A DNA stretch of 64,000 nt from assembly GCA_009823395.1 (NCBI GenBank), contig CM020501.1, positions 28,237,361-28,301,360 of the forward strand, read 5' to 3'. How positions within the stretch are numbered: the stretch's first letter is position 1; each line of letters opens with the position of its first letter. The stretch is from Thamnaconus septentrionalis (Eukaryota; Chordata; Actinopteri; Tetraodontiformes; Monacanthidae). Position numbers and translations under genes: made by a program. Of the stretch, positions 49,387-62,657 are shown piece after piece. The notes below the pieces were generated by a model that was not told the DNA's origin, did no database searches, and was given only the letters and a program-made list of their open reading frames with translations.

Positions 49387-52300
49387 CTGGTGGGAAGAAG
49401 AAGAAGAAGAATAAAGTTTGGGTCATTGAAGACGAGTCCGGGCAGAGCAGTGGAGTGCACGAGGGTAGGACTTGCATTAGCCCGCCCCCCCCCCGTGATA
49501 TCAAGTTATCGCGATGTTAGTGCAGCATTGCTGCACTTTTAGTATTAAAAGCAAAGTGTGTAATATTGGGAGATTTGGAGAAGAAACAGCGACATCAAGT
49601 GGTTACATTTTATATTGCAGCACTCATCCTCTGATCCTTCCCCTCTCGAGCTTGCCAGTGAGCTACGGTGGCCAGCGCACAAAAACCTGGATACCTCGTC
49701 CACCTTCTCTTTCGTTGGTTTATTTGAAGACGCGAGCAGTCACCCTAATTACGAAACGTGTTGTCAGGCGTGTTGGATTGTCCACACAGGCTTCCATAGA
49801 CACATGTATCTTCTTATATATGAATAAGAATTGTTATCTGGATAGGAAAACTAAATTACTTTTATTGTACTAAGAATACACATCTTTATTAATGCATGTA
49901 TGGGCAGTATATTAAGCTTTTACCGAAATAAAAACTGTAAATCAGGGCTAGTATTACACCTTTAAGATTACCTACAACACACAGAAAACCTAGTTTCAGT
50001 TTCCAGCCCGTTTGATTTCTCACCTTTCCAAATGCAACATAATGAGGCCCGGAACACGAGCGGACAGCTAATTATTAGCGCTCGCTAGCTGATGTAACTG
50101 TGTGGGCCCTCTTGATGGGCGGGTGGGCGGTGGGCGGGGCTAGAACACGGAGGATGAGGCCAATTACACCATCGACCCCGGAGGGCGAACGAGGTAAACG
50201 CCGCCATCCGGTACGGTTTGTTATGAGGTGAGTAGGCGGGGACAGAGGAGAAGGAGGAGGAAGAGGAGGGTCAGGAGTGGAGGCGGGAGGAGCCCCGGAG
50301 CGAACTGATGGGGGTGGGGTTGCTGGTTGGAGGGTCGTTGAGCCGATGGAGTTGGAATAGTGTGAAAACAGTGACAAAAAAGTGAAAATTAGCCGCGTCG
50401 CTGTTGTTACAGGGATGATTAGCAGGGGCACTAAATGGAACACAGCCGTGCATTTATAATTCCACATGTGACAAATACAACTTGACCAGTGACACATTGT
50501 CTTTGGATTTTTTTTTAATTTTTAATCTCTATTCTGTCCTTTTATATCCTGTTTGACGGTGTTCATGGCGCTCCGGAAAAAAACGTTGGTCACTTATTCG
50601 ACAGTGGAATACAAAGCATGATGTGATCCTAAACTACCTCAAGGGTGATCATTATTAGAAAATGCTTCTAATCCTCGTTTTCCTTGGCATTGCAAGCAAA
50701 AGTCCTCGACTGAAAAGAAAAAAATCGATAAAATCATACATTATTCTCATTGTTCTACTATTCTTAGTGAAGCGCATATCTGGAACGCATCCCATGGGTG
50801 GTGATTCGAATGAACAAAAAAAAAAAAAAAACGCATAATGATATGGATCATTTCTGTTGAGGGGTAAAAACTCGAAAGCGTGAGATGAAGTGTAAAAAAA
50901 ACAAAAAACCCTTTCACACACGCTCCTTGTTTATTCTTCCGTGTCAGGTGGGAGAACGTTTAATCAAGCAGGTTGAAAAGCCCTGCTTAAATAACCAATA
51001 ATCTGCCGGCTCATCAAAAGGTCGGGCTAATAAAACCTGCCCGTCCCTTCCGTTCTGACAGATATTAAAGACGCCCTGCAGAGCATCCGGGCACCGTTGC
51101 TGTTGTTGTTGTTGTTGTTGTTGTTGTTGCTGCCGCCGCAATTACTTTTCGTTGGGCTGCTTGCCAAGGATATTGTGTCTCCGTTACCCTGCAGGCTTCG
51201 ACGTTCGCCGACAAAAGAACAAACGAGCGGCGCAGGAATCAGGGTAGAGCGGCTGGCAGGCAGACCACAGATTGTTGCGAGGACTGACCTGGGCATAAAT
51301 ATGTCAAACGTGTATCGATTAATCGCGTTTTGATTTGGATGTTTAGATATTTTTTTTAATTTTGATAATTCTCGTTTTTAGCAGGAGGCAGTGGCAAAAC
51401 ATAGTGCAGGTGAATAGAAGAGAGAACAGGCCTGCGATTCCAAACAATTAGCGCGTTATGCCTTGTATTTAATCTAATTACGATTAATGCGTTAATGCTA
51501 ACAGTCCTGATGTACATGCATGTACATATTTGCAAATGATAGTATATTTATGTGCGTATATATGAATATACATACATATGTATATATAAATATATATATT
51601 TTACCTATATATATGTGTGTATACACACACACACACTTATGCACATATGTGCACACATATATATTATGCATATCATTATATGTGTACGGACAATACAGGT
51701 GCAGAGGTGCACTTTTCGCAGTTATTAAGCCCTGTCCAGCCCAGGGGATTCATTTAGTGCACAGCAATAAAAAATTCACTGCCACCGACTGGGGGGTAAG
51801 AACGAAAAAAAAGCTGAGCGTGAAAATGCATCTCGCATATCAGAATGCACGAGAAGAGAAGGTGTGGGCGGGCGCAGCAGCGTGCCTGTGCCCTGTGCCG
51901 GAGACTGCGAGGGCGGGAGCCACTCTGGCCGGCCGACTCGGCGCCGAGATCTGGATCGCGTCCTAATAAAACGAGACTGCAGGGGAGGAGGAAGACCGCG
52001 GGGAATCAAATGGACGGACCAACGGATGGATGGCGAGCAGACAGGAGCGCAAAACAGAAAAAAACCTGAGGAGCACCAAGCGTCCCACATGCTGAAATAC
52101 ACCGAGTCGGTGATTGATTGATTGATGACGACGATCCCTGTGTGTACGCGAGTTGAATGACAGCGACTACCGAGCCGCAAAGCTAACGTCTGCAGGATTG
52201 CATCAGGTTTGCGAACATGGGAAAATGCGAAATTCCTCTTTTCGTCATTGAAACTAAAAAAAACATTATCAAAAAACAACAACAACACGTTAGCTGCATC

Positions 52301-52754
52301 CAGAATGAAAAATAACCACCAGGTGCTGAGACGAGGTTCTGAAAAATGCACAATCTGTCATTAAAACTCGAGGAGGGAACAGCAATTCCTGCCTTTACAA
52401 AAAAAAAAAAAAAAAAACCCACGATAGCACCAATTTGATGGACGGGCCAATTAATGGATGGCTGCACGTGGCAGCTCCAGTGCATTTGCAGCCAGACAGA
52501 GAGAGAGACAGAGAGAGACTTGGGGATTCGAAGCACACAGGATGAGGTAAGCGCTGTCCAATGACGTCACTGCACTACGTTGTTGTTTTTTTTAAAATCG
52601 ATTACAAAATAAAGGGGGGTGTTTGAGGGTTTAAGGTGGAGGCAGTGAGGTGGTCTGTCAATGTGACGCCGCAACATGATCAGATTTTCAGACCTTTATC
52701 TCCTCGGGAGAGCGCGGCATGCAACAAACACACCACATACGCCCACGCTGAAGG

Positions 52755-52796
<42 letters not shown>

Positions 52797-53500
52797 TGCC
52801 TTCTGTCTCAACCACCCACACAGAGCAGAGCAGAAATTCATTCAAGGCAAGCGGGCGTCCATGAAAAGGATCTTTGAAAAGCACCTCTGTGATTCAGCGC
52901 CGGCGTGTAGCCATAGCTACACCGGTGACATGATACCTTTCAGCACAGGAGAGGTGGGGGTGGGGGTGGGGTGTCACACAGACACACACACACGCAGATA
53001 CAGGCACGTCTCATTGTGAGCTAATGATGGTTTTGATTCTGATTGGACAACGACTTCCTTTTTTTCGCAGCGGGCGAGAGACGAACGATAGGTGGGATGG
53101 CTGTGGTGGTGGTGAGGGGATCAAAGATAAATTGCTGGTTGTTTTTCCTCTAAATTCCACGTCGCCAAGTGAGATTCACGAACACGCCACAAACACAGAC
53201 CCCAAAAAATCATCTCATGAGAGATGACGCTGAATTTCTACATCCTTGCAATAAATAGTGAAAACTAGTAAAGACTAATCTAATTTAACATCTTGTTTGC
53301 AACAAGAAACTAAACTAAAATGAACAAACAAATCAAATCCTCAAATAATCATGCCAGCTGCTACTCCGCTGGGTCTGGCCGACAGAAATGAAGCATTGAT
53401 AACGCTAACAATGCTAAGCGGGCGCAGATGGGCGAGGGGGAGTGTTCTGTTCCTTGCTGGGCAGCTGCACCCCGCCGCTACAGCGAGTCAAATAGGATGG
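49387..53500 (-). other. mbnl2: large mbnl2 intron, proximal part
   Basis: No coding exon seen. Contents include a TTAA-type MITE (49545-49965), a TTG run (51096-51129, CAA in the RNA), an AT-rich TA/TG block (51540-51680) and an AC tract (52757-52793). Frames here have no recognisable domain. Confidence 0.6.
49545..49965. mobile_element. TTAA-type MITE
   Basis: Starts TTAAAAGCAAAGTGTGTAAT and ends TAGTATTACACCTTTAA. It carries the family words GCCAGTGAGCTACGGTGGCC and TATATGAATAAGAATTG. Confidence 0.7.
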
Positions 53501-55808
53501 GAGTTCAGAATGAATGAAAAAAATTCCAGAGATTCCTTTGACGGGATGCTGCTGGTACAGAAGCCGTGATCGACGACCAGCCCCATGGTTGAATTGGAGG
53601 GTGGGTGGGGTCAACGGTCAGACCCGTCCCCCTTTGTTTCAACGCGGACGCCGCCGGTTGAAATGGCATTTCGCGCCCCTGCTCTTTCTTCCAGCGCCGA
53701 CCCTCTCCTCCGTTCTCCGCCCCCCACTTCATCGGCCACGGGTAGAATGGCCGGAGTGATGCCTGTTGTGTGCCTGTGGGTGGGCACGGACACAAGAGGG
53801 CCAGTCTTCGTTGGGGTCCTGCCCGCCCCTCACCGCAGAATAGCGCTTCGCTTGTGGGCTCCTCGTCCGTTTTTGCCACTGTAACATTTGCATTTTTGGC
53901 CCCTCAATGGACGCTCTATCCTCTGGCTTCTGGACAAAGACAGAGAGCTGCTACCGCTGATGGCCGAGTTGCCAATGTCCTTGGTAAGGTGACGGAAGTG
54001 GCGCCCTCGCAGACTGAGGGAACCCCGGCAACCTGCTAATGTATGCGCAGCGAATCAGTCAAAATGAGACCTTGCTTTTATCTGCCCCCTGTACCGGCGC
54101 TTTCAAACAGAGGAGGCGCCATTACTGATGTAGCTCTGCACCTTGGGAATTGAGAGATTTGTGCAAGCGTGCACTTCTTCTCTTCTACAAAACCCCGCCC
54201 CTCCCTCTAGAGTACAAAGACCCTGGCTAGTGCTTTAAATATCCCAGGTTTCAAGACGCTTTCCCGAGGCCATCCAAGACTTCTGGGAGGTGACGTGTCA
54301 GCGCTGGCGGACGACAATCCCCCAAAGAAACCCGTCAGGAACCGTTACGATTTTAGGATCAACGCAAGACGGGAAAAGGTAAAGGTCCAGTGTGTAGAAT
54401 TTGGCCTGATTTATGATTGTATATTGGTAAAAGCTTAATATACTGCCCACAAATACATTAATAAAAGTGTATACCTGCAATGCAATAAAAGTAATTTGGT
54501 TTTCCTACACATCCAACGGTTTTTCGATGTATACAAGAATATACATAGAGCAAGGGTCTTGGTTCCAGTTAGCTGCCATCTTGCACTGCCATATTTCTAA
54601 GGAAACCTGTGTGGACAATCCAGCATATTTTGTATTTAGGATGAAAGCTTGCATCCTTAAATAAACCAATGAAGAAGAAGGTGGACAAGGTATCCAGGTT
54701 TTTGTGAACAAGCTGCCGTAGTTCACTGGGAAACTCAGGAGAGGGAGAGGGAGTAAAAGAGCGCTGCAATCTAAAACGTAAGCTCTTCATGTCGCAGTTT
54801 CCTCTCAAAATCCCCCAAATATTACACTTTCAACCTTGAAAACAGGCCTGGTTCGGCAGCAAACGCCCCTGGGAAAGACCAGGGGCAATGTCTTACCACA
54901 GAGTTCTGACTGGCACAGGGTATTTCTGGATGTCTGTACCCTGTAGAGACACTGGAGAAGCAGGGCCACTACTCAACCCCGACCCATTTTAATCCCACTG
55001 TCCTTCCCAGGGCCAGGAGGAGGAGGAGGATGGTCCTCTCTTGAGAAAATTGACAAATTTTTCCTGACATGGGTGCCTGTGATATGTGTAATCCCCTCAG
55101 AGCGTTGCCGAACAACCTGTTGTACCCTGGCTATCAAAAAAGAGAAGTCGCAGAGCCCTCCCTGCCCCCCGGATCCTTGCCCCTGCGTCTTTATCCAGTC
55201 ATTCTTTCACAACCACTTGCCCTTGTTTTTTTGAATGGTGTTTACATCCTCGAACGGACGCGTCACCATTCGGCAGCAAGCGTTCGTCAATCAACAGCTG
55301 GGATTTGTTTACAGACATTTAAACTTGCGGCTATGAATATCTGCACAAGAGGAAAGTCTTGGCTGGCAGCAGCCCTCTGGAATTGTTCTGGGAACGAGCG
55401 GTTGCAAGCTGTTTCGCCTGGTCCCACTTTGGCACGGACCAAAAAAAGCTCCGTCTTCGATTCTACCCATCTCTCTTCTGCTTCTGCTGGGCTTGGTCTC
55501 TTTTCCCGGAGGGTTTATTGACAGATGGTTGTGATTCAGAGGCAACAGAGGTCCAAAATGAATTTGCCTCTGTCAAAACTGCGCGGCTGCGAGACACCGA
55601 AAGGGATCCACGGCCCAAAGCTGAGTGCAAAGCCTGTGGTAAGTCTGTCACAAGTGACCGTGAGACCTGGTCCAGCGGTGGGGTACTCTGGGGCTGCACT
55701 TGGACGGGACTACTCGGTTCAACCCGGGGGAACGCCCAACTTAAGGATCCTGTTTTGTTTTTCGTAGATCTGACGGAGCAGTTTTGGCATTCCGATTGGA
55801 TCCGTTAG
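53501..55808 (+). other. unclassified complex-sequence block, split by a MITE
   Basis: This part of the mbnl2 intron has balanced base composition and few simple repeats. It holds several medium plus-strand frames (53585-53884, 53770-54039, 55069-55521, 55359-55808). The last contains the CxxC-type stretch ECKACGKSVTS. I do not recognise the family. A decayed transposable element or retrocopy cut in two by the MITE at 54380-54838 is possible. Confidence 0.3.
54380..54838. mobile_element. TTAA-type MITE, longest copy
   Basis: About 460 bp, starting AAAGGTCCAGTGTGTAGAAT and ending ATATTACACTTTCAACCTT. Being the least interrupted, it served as reference for the other copies. No coding capacity. 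Confidence 0.7.
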
Positions 55809-56385
55809 AAGTCATAAATCCCGGAAACACTTGAAATGCAATATGGAATTACATCTACTTCTGTTAAAATCCAATCGCTGCATAATTTCACTAAATGACT
55901 ATTTACCCACAATTCTTTTCAGTGCAAAACTGTAAAGGGGCCACGCCTCCAAAAACTCCCTTTCAGCCTCTGATTACCCTGCGACCCAGCATCTCTGGTA
56001 TAGCCATAATACTGCTGCGCAATTAGTAATTACAGGAATGAATGCAAACAAGAAAACACCCTGGCGGTTCGGGATAACGACCAGGTAATGAAGAGATAAT
56101 GGCCAGATGTCTTTATTTCAGCATGTACGACAAAAACACACGCGTCGAAAACTTGCGTTGCCTCAGCGGTAATTAGGCAGCTTTGCCTCACCCACCGTAA
56201 TCCCACGGAATGGGAGGTGGTGGTGGTAGGGGGATGGGGGAGGCAGTGGGTAATGGTTCTTGCGCCACCCCAGATTACCTCAGAGACGGGAGGAAACGTG
56301 GCCAGACGGAAGAGGAGGAGGAGGAGGTGTTAAGTCGACGGGACGACCAGACCTCAGTAGGAGATGTGCAAAAAAAACGATGAAG

Positions 56386-56639
56386 TCAAAGGTCCAGTGT
56401 GGAACATTGTTAAGGAAGCCCGCCCGACAGCACGTTTGGTACTTAGGGCACTGTCAGGCGGGCTCCCTTAAAAATTTGTGCCGCAAGATGGCAGCTAACT
56501 AGGAGCAAGACCCTTGCTCATATATATGTATGTATGTATGTATATATATATATATATACATATACATACATATATATACATATATATACATAAATATAAA
56601 ACCAGAAGACAAGCCAAAATGTACACACTGAGCCTTTAA
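56386..56639. mobile_element. TTAA-type MITE with an inner hairpin and TA run
   Basis: Left end AAAGGTCCAGTGTGGAAC, right end GTACACACTGAGCCTTTAA. Inside, GGAAGCCCGCCCGACAG (about 56413) is nearly inverse to CTGTCAGGCGGGCTCCC (about 56452), giving a hairpin. A TATG/TA tract fills 56520-56600. Confidence 0.65.
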
Positions 56640-57138
56640 GGTTCAACACAATGATCAGAAATACCACTTCATTTCAAAGTTTGTTTTGCTTGTTTTGATC
56701 TCCTCTATGGTGAGTTTCTCTCTGGCCCATCTGAATTCTACATTAGTTACTGAAAGATCTCTCTGAAATATGTCCTTCAAGTTCGCCACGAAAGGCTGAA
56801 GGAGCTCCAACAAAATGTCAGCAAAGTTTCAATGGTCCAATAGATAAATAAATATATAAATGAATAAAACCAGTGCTGGTTACTGCCAATGCAAAACCTT
56901 GTGCTATTACAGGAGCTCTTTCAAGAGGCTTTCTTGTTCTTGTTCTTCTTCTTTTAGCCCCAGTGACCATCAAAAGAGTGGCCGCGGTGGCGGCACCTGT
57001 CACACTGTACAGGTCTCTCTCTCTCTCTTTCTCTCTTTTGCAAATCCAGCCGAAGGGCTTGAAACCCCGGCTTGGGTTAATCTGATCATCTGTGACCTGC
57101 TGAGACATGAAACCCACGCGCTAGAGCTCCTCTAATCT

Positions 57139-57174
<36 letters not shown>

Positions 57175-58684
57175 CGACGCCGGGACGTCCTTGCTCGCGT
57201 TCACCTCGACCCTCGGCGGCGTGAACGTCCCCGCCCTCTTGTGCACACAGCAGCTTTTTTTTTGCAAACGCGCACACACGCCTGGACTGCGACTCTTTTT
57301 TTTTGCTCGTCCAATCACAAAAGTGGACGCCGGCGTCGGCCAGAAATAGTTTGATCTTGACGCGAGGCGGCCCAGTTTGCAGGCGTAGAACTATGCCGCA
57401 GTCCCACCAGGAGGCCTCGGGAGGAACCTCGGTTTTAATTTTCCCCGTTTTAAACGAGGCGACAAGACAAGACACCTCGGCGATCAAAGTCTCCCGTTGG
57501 TGGCGGAGCAATCTAAATATAACGCGCGCCTACTACGGTCGCAGACGACGACAAGGAGGCACTGAACAAAGCGGTACGTGGCCATCAAAACAATCCAAAC
57601 AAAACAAGAACAAAACAAGACAACAAAGGTGGGGAGCGGGTGGGGGCGCGTCTCCGTCCAGAGCCGGGCCGACGCCATCGACGGAGCGTCGCGGCGAGGA
57701 GTCGTGTAAATCCATAAAACAGATAAAGGAGGATAATGAGATGGAAGGGAGCGAGCAGATCTATTCATCAAAGCCCCTTTCCAACGGACTCAGCAGATAA
57801 AGGGGAGGTGTGTGTGTGTGTGTGGGGGGTGAAGGCAGAAAACGTTGCACGGCTGCTTACTCTCCCAGTTTGGAGATTAAAGTGTTGGTTGCTGACAGGA
57901 AAAATAAAAAAAAACAGTTGGGGTTATGATTTGAATGGGTTCAGGAACACCTGGGCGGGTTCCTCTAAAACTGCTTTTGCAATGAAATAAATAACCAACT
58001 TTTGCAATTTAATGTCCCCTTATACTGCAATAGGAGGTGGTGATGATGATGGTGGGAGGGGTGTGTTATTGTTCGTTAGCCCTGGTGACGAGCCGCCTCC
58101 CCCGCCTTCACACACACACACCAAGGACGTTTCCTCCAAGGCCACGGCTCCGATGAAAACGGCGAGCGAGGCCGATGAGAAGCGTTTTTCCCCGCTCACT
58201 TTTTTTCAACAATTACTCTCATAAAATACAAGAAAATCGGTGGGAAAGAGCGATCCTCATCCTCCTCCTCTACTCCCTCCCCCCCGTCAGGGTGCCGACC
58301 CGCTCGGCTACCAATTAGCATCCTCCACCTGTCGCTGCGGGTCACTGCCGCAGGCATCTGCCAGGTGTGAAAACGAAAAAATAAAAAAATAAAAAAAACA
58401 CCCTAGCGCCCTATCGATTTTCACACCGTGAACTTGCCACCACCCACACAAGCACGCGCGAAGGCCAGCTGACCTTTGAGTGTGGGCGGTGGCATTGGCT
58501 GAGGTGGTGGTGTTGGTGCTGGTGCTGGTGTTGGTGGGGGAGGTGGGTTGTCGAGGTCACAGCCTGGACCAGGGAAAACAATCCCATCTCGACGGCGCCA
58601 TCGACTTTATTTTAAGTTCTAAACCTCTTTTCTTTTTCTTTTTTTTTCTTTTTTAACACTGAAGTAAAAGCCGCCCTCAGAAAC

Positions 58685-58716
58685 GGAGCTAATTGTCGAC
58701 TACAACAATTAGCTCC
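58685..58716. repeat. 12-bp perfect inverted repeat with TAATTG cores
   Basis: GGAGCTAATTGT and its exact inverse ACAATTAGCTCC are separated by 8 bp. Each arm contains a TAATTG homeodomain-type core. It could be a paired transcription-factor site; function is inferred only. Confidence 0.6.
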
Positions 58717-59269
58717 TCCTTTTTTATTTAACTAAATGGCCTTTCTTCCTCCCTTCCGCGGGGGCTGCGAGACTTTCATCCCGCCGCTAAAAACCTCCTA
58801 ATTTGCCCTCATTTGGAGCAGCTTGTTTGGCTCCCGTGTTTTTCTGTTTCTCTTTTTTTATCCGAGGGATGCGAAAATTGGCCTCGAATTAATCGTCTGC
58901 CGTCACTGGGCAAAAAAAAACAAAAAAAAAAATCATCGCTCTAAGCCAATTAGACCTTTTTTTCTTTGCGAAACGGAGCCGATGCATCGCCCCGATTCGA
59001 CCCCGCCCATCCCTGGGTTCAATCAGACAAACGGGTGTTTGAATTTAAGATGACAAAGAAGCGCCGCTTGTCCGTCTGAGGCCTGTGTTCTTAGTTATTT
59101 GGGCTAAACTGAGGTGGACGAGAAGAAAGCCACCGCCACCCAGAAGACCCATTTTCCCGTTGCCTCATTACACCAGCCAATTAAGAAGCTCTCTGTCTCA
59201 TTATAAAGACCGGCTCCTGGGGGACCGTTCAGCCTGTCTGTGTATAAGTGCTTGTAGCTCCATAGGTGA

Positions 59270-59312
<43 letters not shown>

Positions 59313-60015
59313 CGCGTGCGTGTGCGTGCGTGTGCGTGCGTGTGCGTGAGCGTCAAGAAAAATGACGGGAGTGACGAAAAGGGAATTCTTTTCACATTCA
59401 CCTTCTTTAACGCTAGCTAAGTCAAACGTATGGAAGTTATGAGCGCTTGCGATGAAGGCAGGGGCAAAAAAAACAGAATAAATAAATAAAAAGATCAGCT
59501 CAGGTTCATTGATCGGGACACATTACGCAGCGTTTTTTTCTTCTTTCTTTTTTTTCAAAGCGCAGACGAGTGAGTCGATGTTTGCTCCCCGCCAGAGATC
59601 GCCTCCGTCCGTCCGTCTCCGATGAGTGATGATGAAAGCGGGCATCAATAATTAATGAGGCCGCCAGTAAAGGTCATGCCTCCAACCGGCCGGCCGGGCA
59701 GCCGTCATGGATTTTCCTTCAGCTCCGCCGCAGAGGCCGAGCTGCGGGCCGGCTCGGGTTGAAAAAAACCCTCAAAAAAGTAGAAATAAAAACGCATCAG
59801 CGAGGACGGCGCTGATTCTGCAGCGCTGTGGGCAGAGACAGAGGGGACGAAGAAGGAGGGATGAGTCAGAGGCCGTGGGTGGATGATGATGATGATGATG
59901 ACCAGGTGAGACGCTGCAGCCGTGGCAGATGGGAAGATTTAACAAAAAAAAAAAAATTCCAGGGTGACGGACGCCCACCAGACGCCCACCAGACGCCCAC
60001 CAGACGCCCACCTGC

Positions 60016-60016
<1 letters not shown>

Positions 60017-60052
<36 letters not shown>
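60017..60052. repeat. (CTG)12 triplet repeat in the mbnl2 intron
   Basis: Twelve perfect CTG units on the plus strand; CAG in the mbnl2 pre-mRNA. Confidence 0.95.
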
Positions 60053-60055
<3 letters not shown>

Positions 60056-61053
60056 ATTGAATTCCGCATCTCGGTTTAGTTAGCGAGACGTTCGTTAGCC
60101 TTGCGCTCGGGTTTATCGGCAGCTTCTTCCAGACACCGTGTTGAGAGGGGTGGGGTGGACACAGAAAAGTGGGATCACAGCGGGCGCTATCAGTCGTTCA
60201 CACACACACACACACACATACACACAAACACTGACCAGTGGATGTGGGTCACCGCAGTGGCCTAGTTAAAAAAAAAAGGCAACCCACGCTTCGGCTGTAT
60301 CAACTTCACCGATCAACAGCAGCCCGACTGAACTGGAATCTTCAGTCTGTTTCTGTTCATTGAAACCTCAAAACTCCATGACAATGAGAAGAAGCGGCGC
60401 TCTGACGATGTCAAGAGTTTATTGATTTCAAACTTTTTTTCATTATTCGCAATTAACAAGCTCTGCAACAGAGCCATCAAAGCTGATCGGGAAGCAGGGC
60501 CGCAGCGTCAAATTGTAATAAAAAATCTGGATCTCCGTTCATACTTGACATGCGATGTAGTCCCGAAATGCATTTCCAACTGGGACGTCATCTGTGTGAA
60601 AACGAGCGCTCCCAACTTTCTCCCTCGACAAACGGCGAGGTGCCACATGATGCAGGACGGCGAGCTGAGAAGAAAAAAAATAAACCCTATTCGGAAGCGA
60701 CGCATCACATTCTATGCAGTGGTCATGTGACCTGATTGAATGCCCCCCCCCCCCCTTTTGCTCCCTCCCCACCCTTAGCTCCTTATCTGTTGCTATCTTT
60801 GGACCTGTTGGCGAGGGTCCTGGGAGGGCGGGGGCGAAGGGGTGAAATGACGCGGATCAAATGAAATTTGGCACCGTTTGCTCTGGTGAAGATGGCGAGC
60901 GTGTGCGACTGTCCGCGTGTTTGAGGAGGAGGCGGCGGTGGCGGTGATGGGTGGTGTGGGGGCGGGTGGGTGGCGGGTGGGTGTGGAGGCTCATCAGCTC
61001 ATCAAAGCGTGCCGTGTCCAGACGACGAAGCCCTCCCCCGCTGCCCTTCCCCA

Positions 61054-61098
<45 letters not shown>

Positions 61099-61871
61099 AG
61101 GGGGATGGGTGGGGGCGGCGGGGGGGCAGCTTCCTGCTGCGCGGCCAGCCCAGCATTCCCCCTCCGCGTGTTTGCTTGGTCCAGGGTGTGGCCCAGTTTG
61201 AGAGGATTACGCTGAGGAATGCGGCCGAGCCCATCTTTTTAAAACAAAGGAGAGGTGGTGGTGGTGGTGGGGGTGCTGCTGCTGCTGCTGCTGCTGGTGG
61301 GGGTGCTGCTGCTGCTGGTGGGGTGGCGGGGCTGCGGTTGTTGCAGAGGCCAACGGCATAAAGTTCAGGTTCACTGGGACGTCCCTAAATAGACAGCAAA
61401 GCGAGGACCAGTTGGTTCATAGTTGGCTCCTGAGACTTCCTGTAAACATGAGCTTCACTTCCTGTTTCTGTCTCAACTCACAGCCACCGCAAATTAGTGG
61501 GTCGACCCCACACCAGGACACACTTCCTGGCACAATATGAACTGGACAGTTCTTGTCTGATTGGTTCTAAAAAACATTTTCACACAAAAAAAAAAATCGC
61601 CCTTTTGCTCACCTCTCACCTCTACAGCACTGGACACCACCACTACCACCACCGCCACCACCACGTCCTGCTGTGCCACTTCATTTAAAAAAAATAAAAT
61701 AAAAAAGGCAACCTGGCAAAACACGATCCCCCGCTTGCGCCCCTCGACGCCTGTTGATGTGCAGCCAGGCGTGGAGGTCAAATCGGAGGAACTCTGGGGA
61801 ACAACTGTCCCACTTTCTTTTTTAATATCGCCTGCGTGTCGGGTGGTGGAAGGGGAGGTCAGCCAGAAGAT

Positions 61872-61874
<3 letters not shown>

Positions 61875-61926
<52 letters not shown>
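61875..61926. repeat. (GA)n microsatellite
   Basis: 52 bp pure GA; CU in the mbnl2 pre-mRNA, far from any visible exon. Confidence 0.9.
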
Positions 61927-61929
<3 letters not shown>

Positions 61930-62498
61930 AGAAAGAGAGAAAAGCCGTAGCGGTGCAAACAAGAGGCTACTGTCGGAGGGGAAGAGCCAATATGACATCA
62001 TCACATGACTGGTGTGACTGCGTTTACTCCATTAGCGAAGGTATTCCGATCCCTTCCTTCCTTTCCTCCCTTCCTCCCGGCATTCCGAACCCACCCGTGT
62101 CGTATTTCCCGTGGTCAACTCGGCGGAGGGGAAGCGGCCCGGTATTATTCTATTTTCAGAGGTGACATATGTAGCATTTGCGAGTGTGGGTGACAGTGTA
62201 AGAGGGACCCAGGATCGTCCACAAGACGTCACTTTGCAGAAATGCTGAGATCAGCGCTGCAAAGTCGGGGGGGATCGATGGCTAGGGACCAGAGGAATCT
62301 GGTGCACGTGCGACTCTGTGAGATCATGTGTCTCACACGGGGCACACAAACGGGAAAAATAGACGCTCCGAGTACCTCCTCCTATCTCTCTGCTACGGGA
62401 GGGAAGAAAAAACGGAAAAGAGGAAGGAGAAGTAGAAGATTTTTTACAACCACACTTCATTAACAAAGCTAATTGGAAATGATTCACATTTTCACAAA

Positions 62499-62657
62499 GA
62501 AGAAGAAGAAGAAGAAGAAGAAGAAGAAGAAGAAGAAGAAGAAGAAGAAGAAGAAGAAGAAGAAGAAGAAGAAGAAGAAGAAGAAGAAGAAGAAGAAGAA
62601 GAAGAAGAAGAAGAAGAAGAAGAAGAAGAAGAAGAAGAAGAAGAAGAAGAAGAAGAA
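62499..62657. repeat. perfect (GAA)53 triplet repeat
   Basis: 159 bp of uninterrupted GAA units, the longest perfect simple repeat in the window; UUC in the mbnl2 pre-mRNA. It gives long Lys, Glu, Arg, Phe, Ser and Leu homopolymer frames that are not genes. Confidence 0.97.

Larger units (their letters stand above)
56640..62498 (-). other. mbnl2: large mbnl2 intron, distal part
   Basis: No exon of mbnl2 or another gene recognised. It carries an AC tract (57138-57172), a GT/GCGT tract (59263-59347), a four-unit direct repeat of GACGCCCACCA (59968-60012), CTG12 (60017-60052), a GT tract (61053-61098) and a GA tract (61875-61926). Parts such as 58560-58830 and 59620-59760 look like unique, possibly conserved non-coding DNA. 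Confidence 0.55.
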
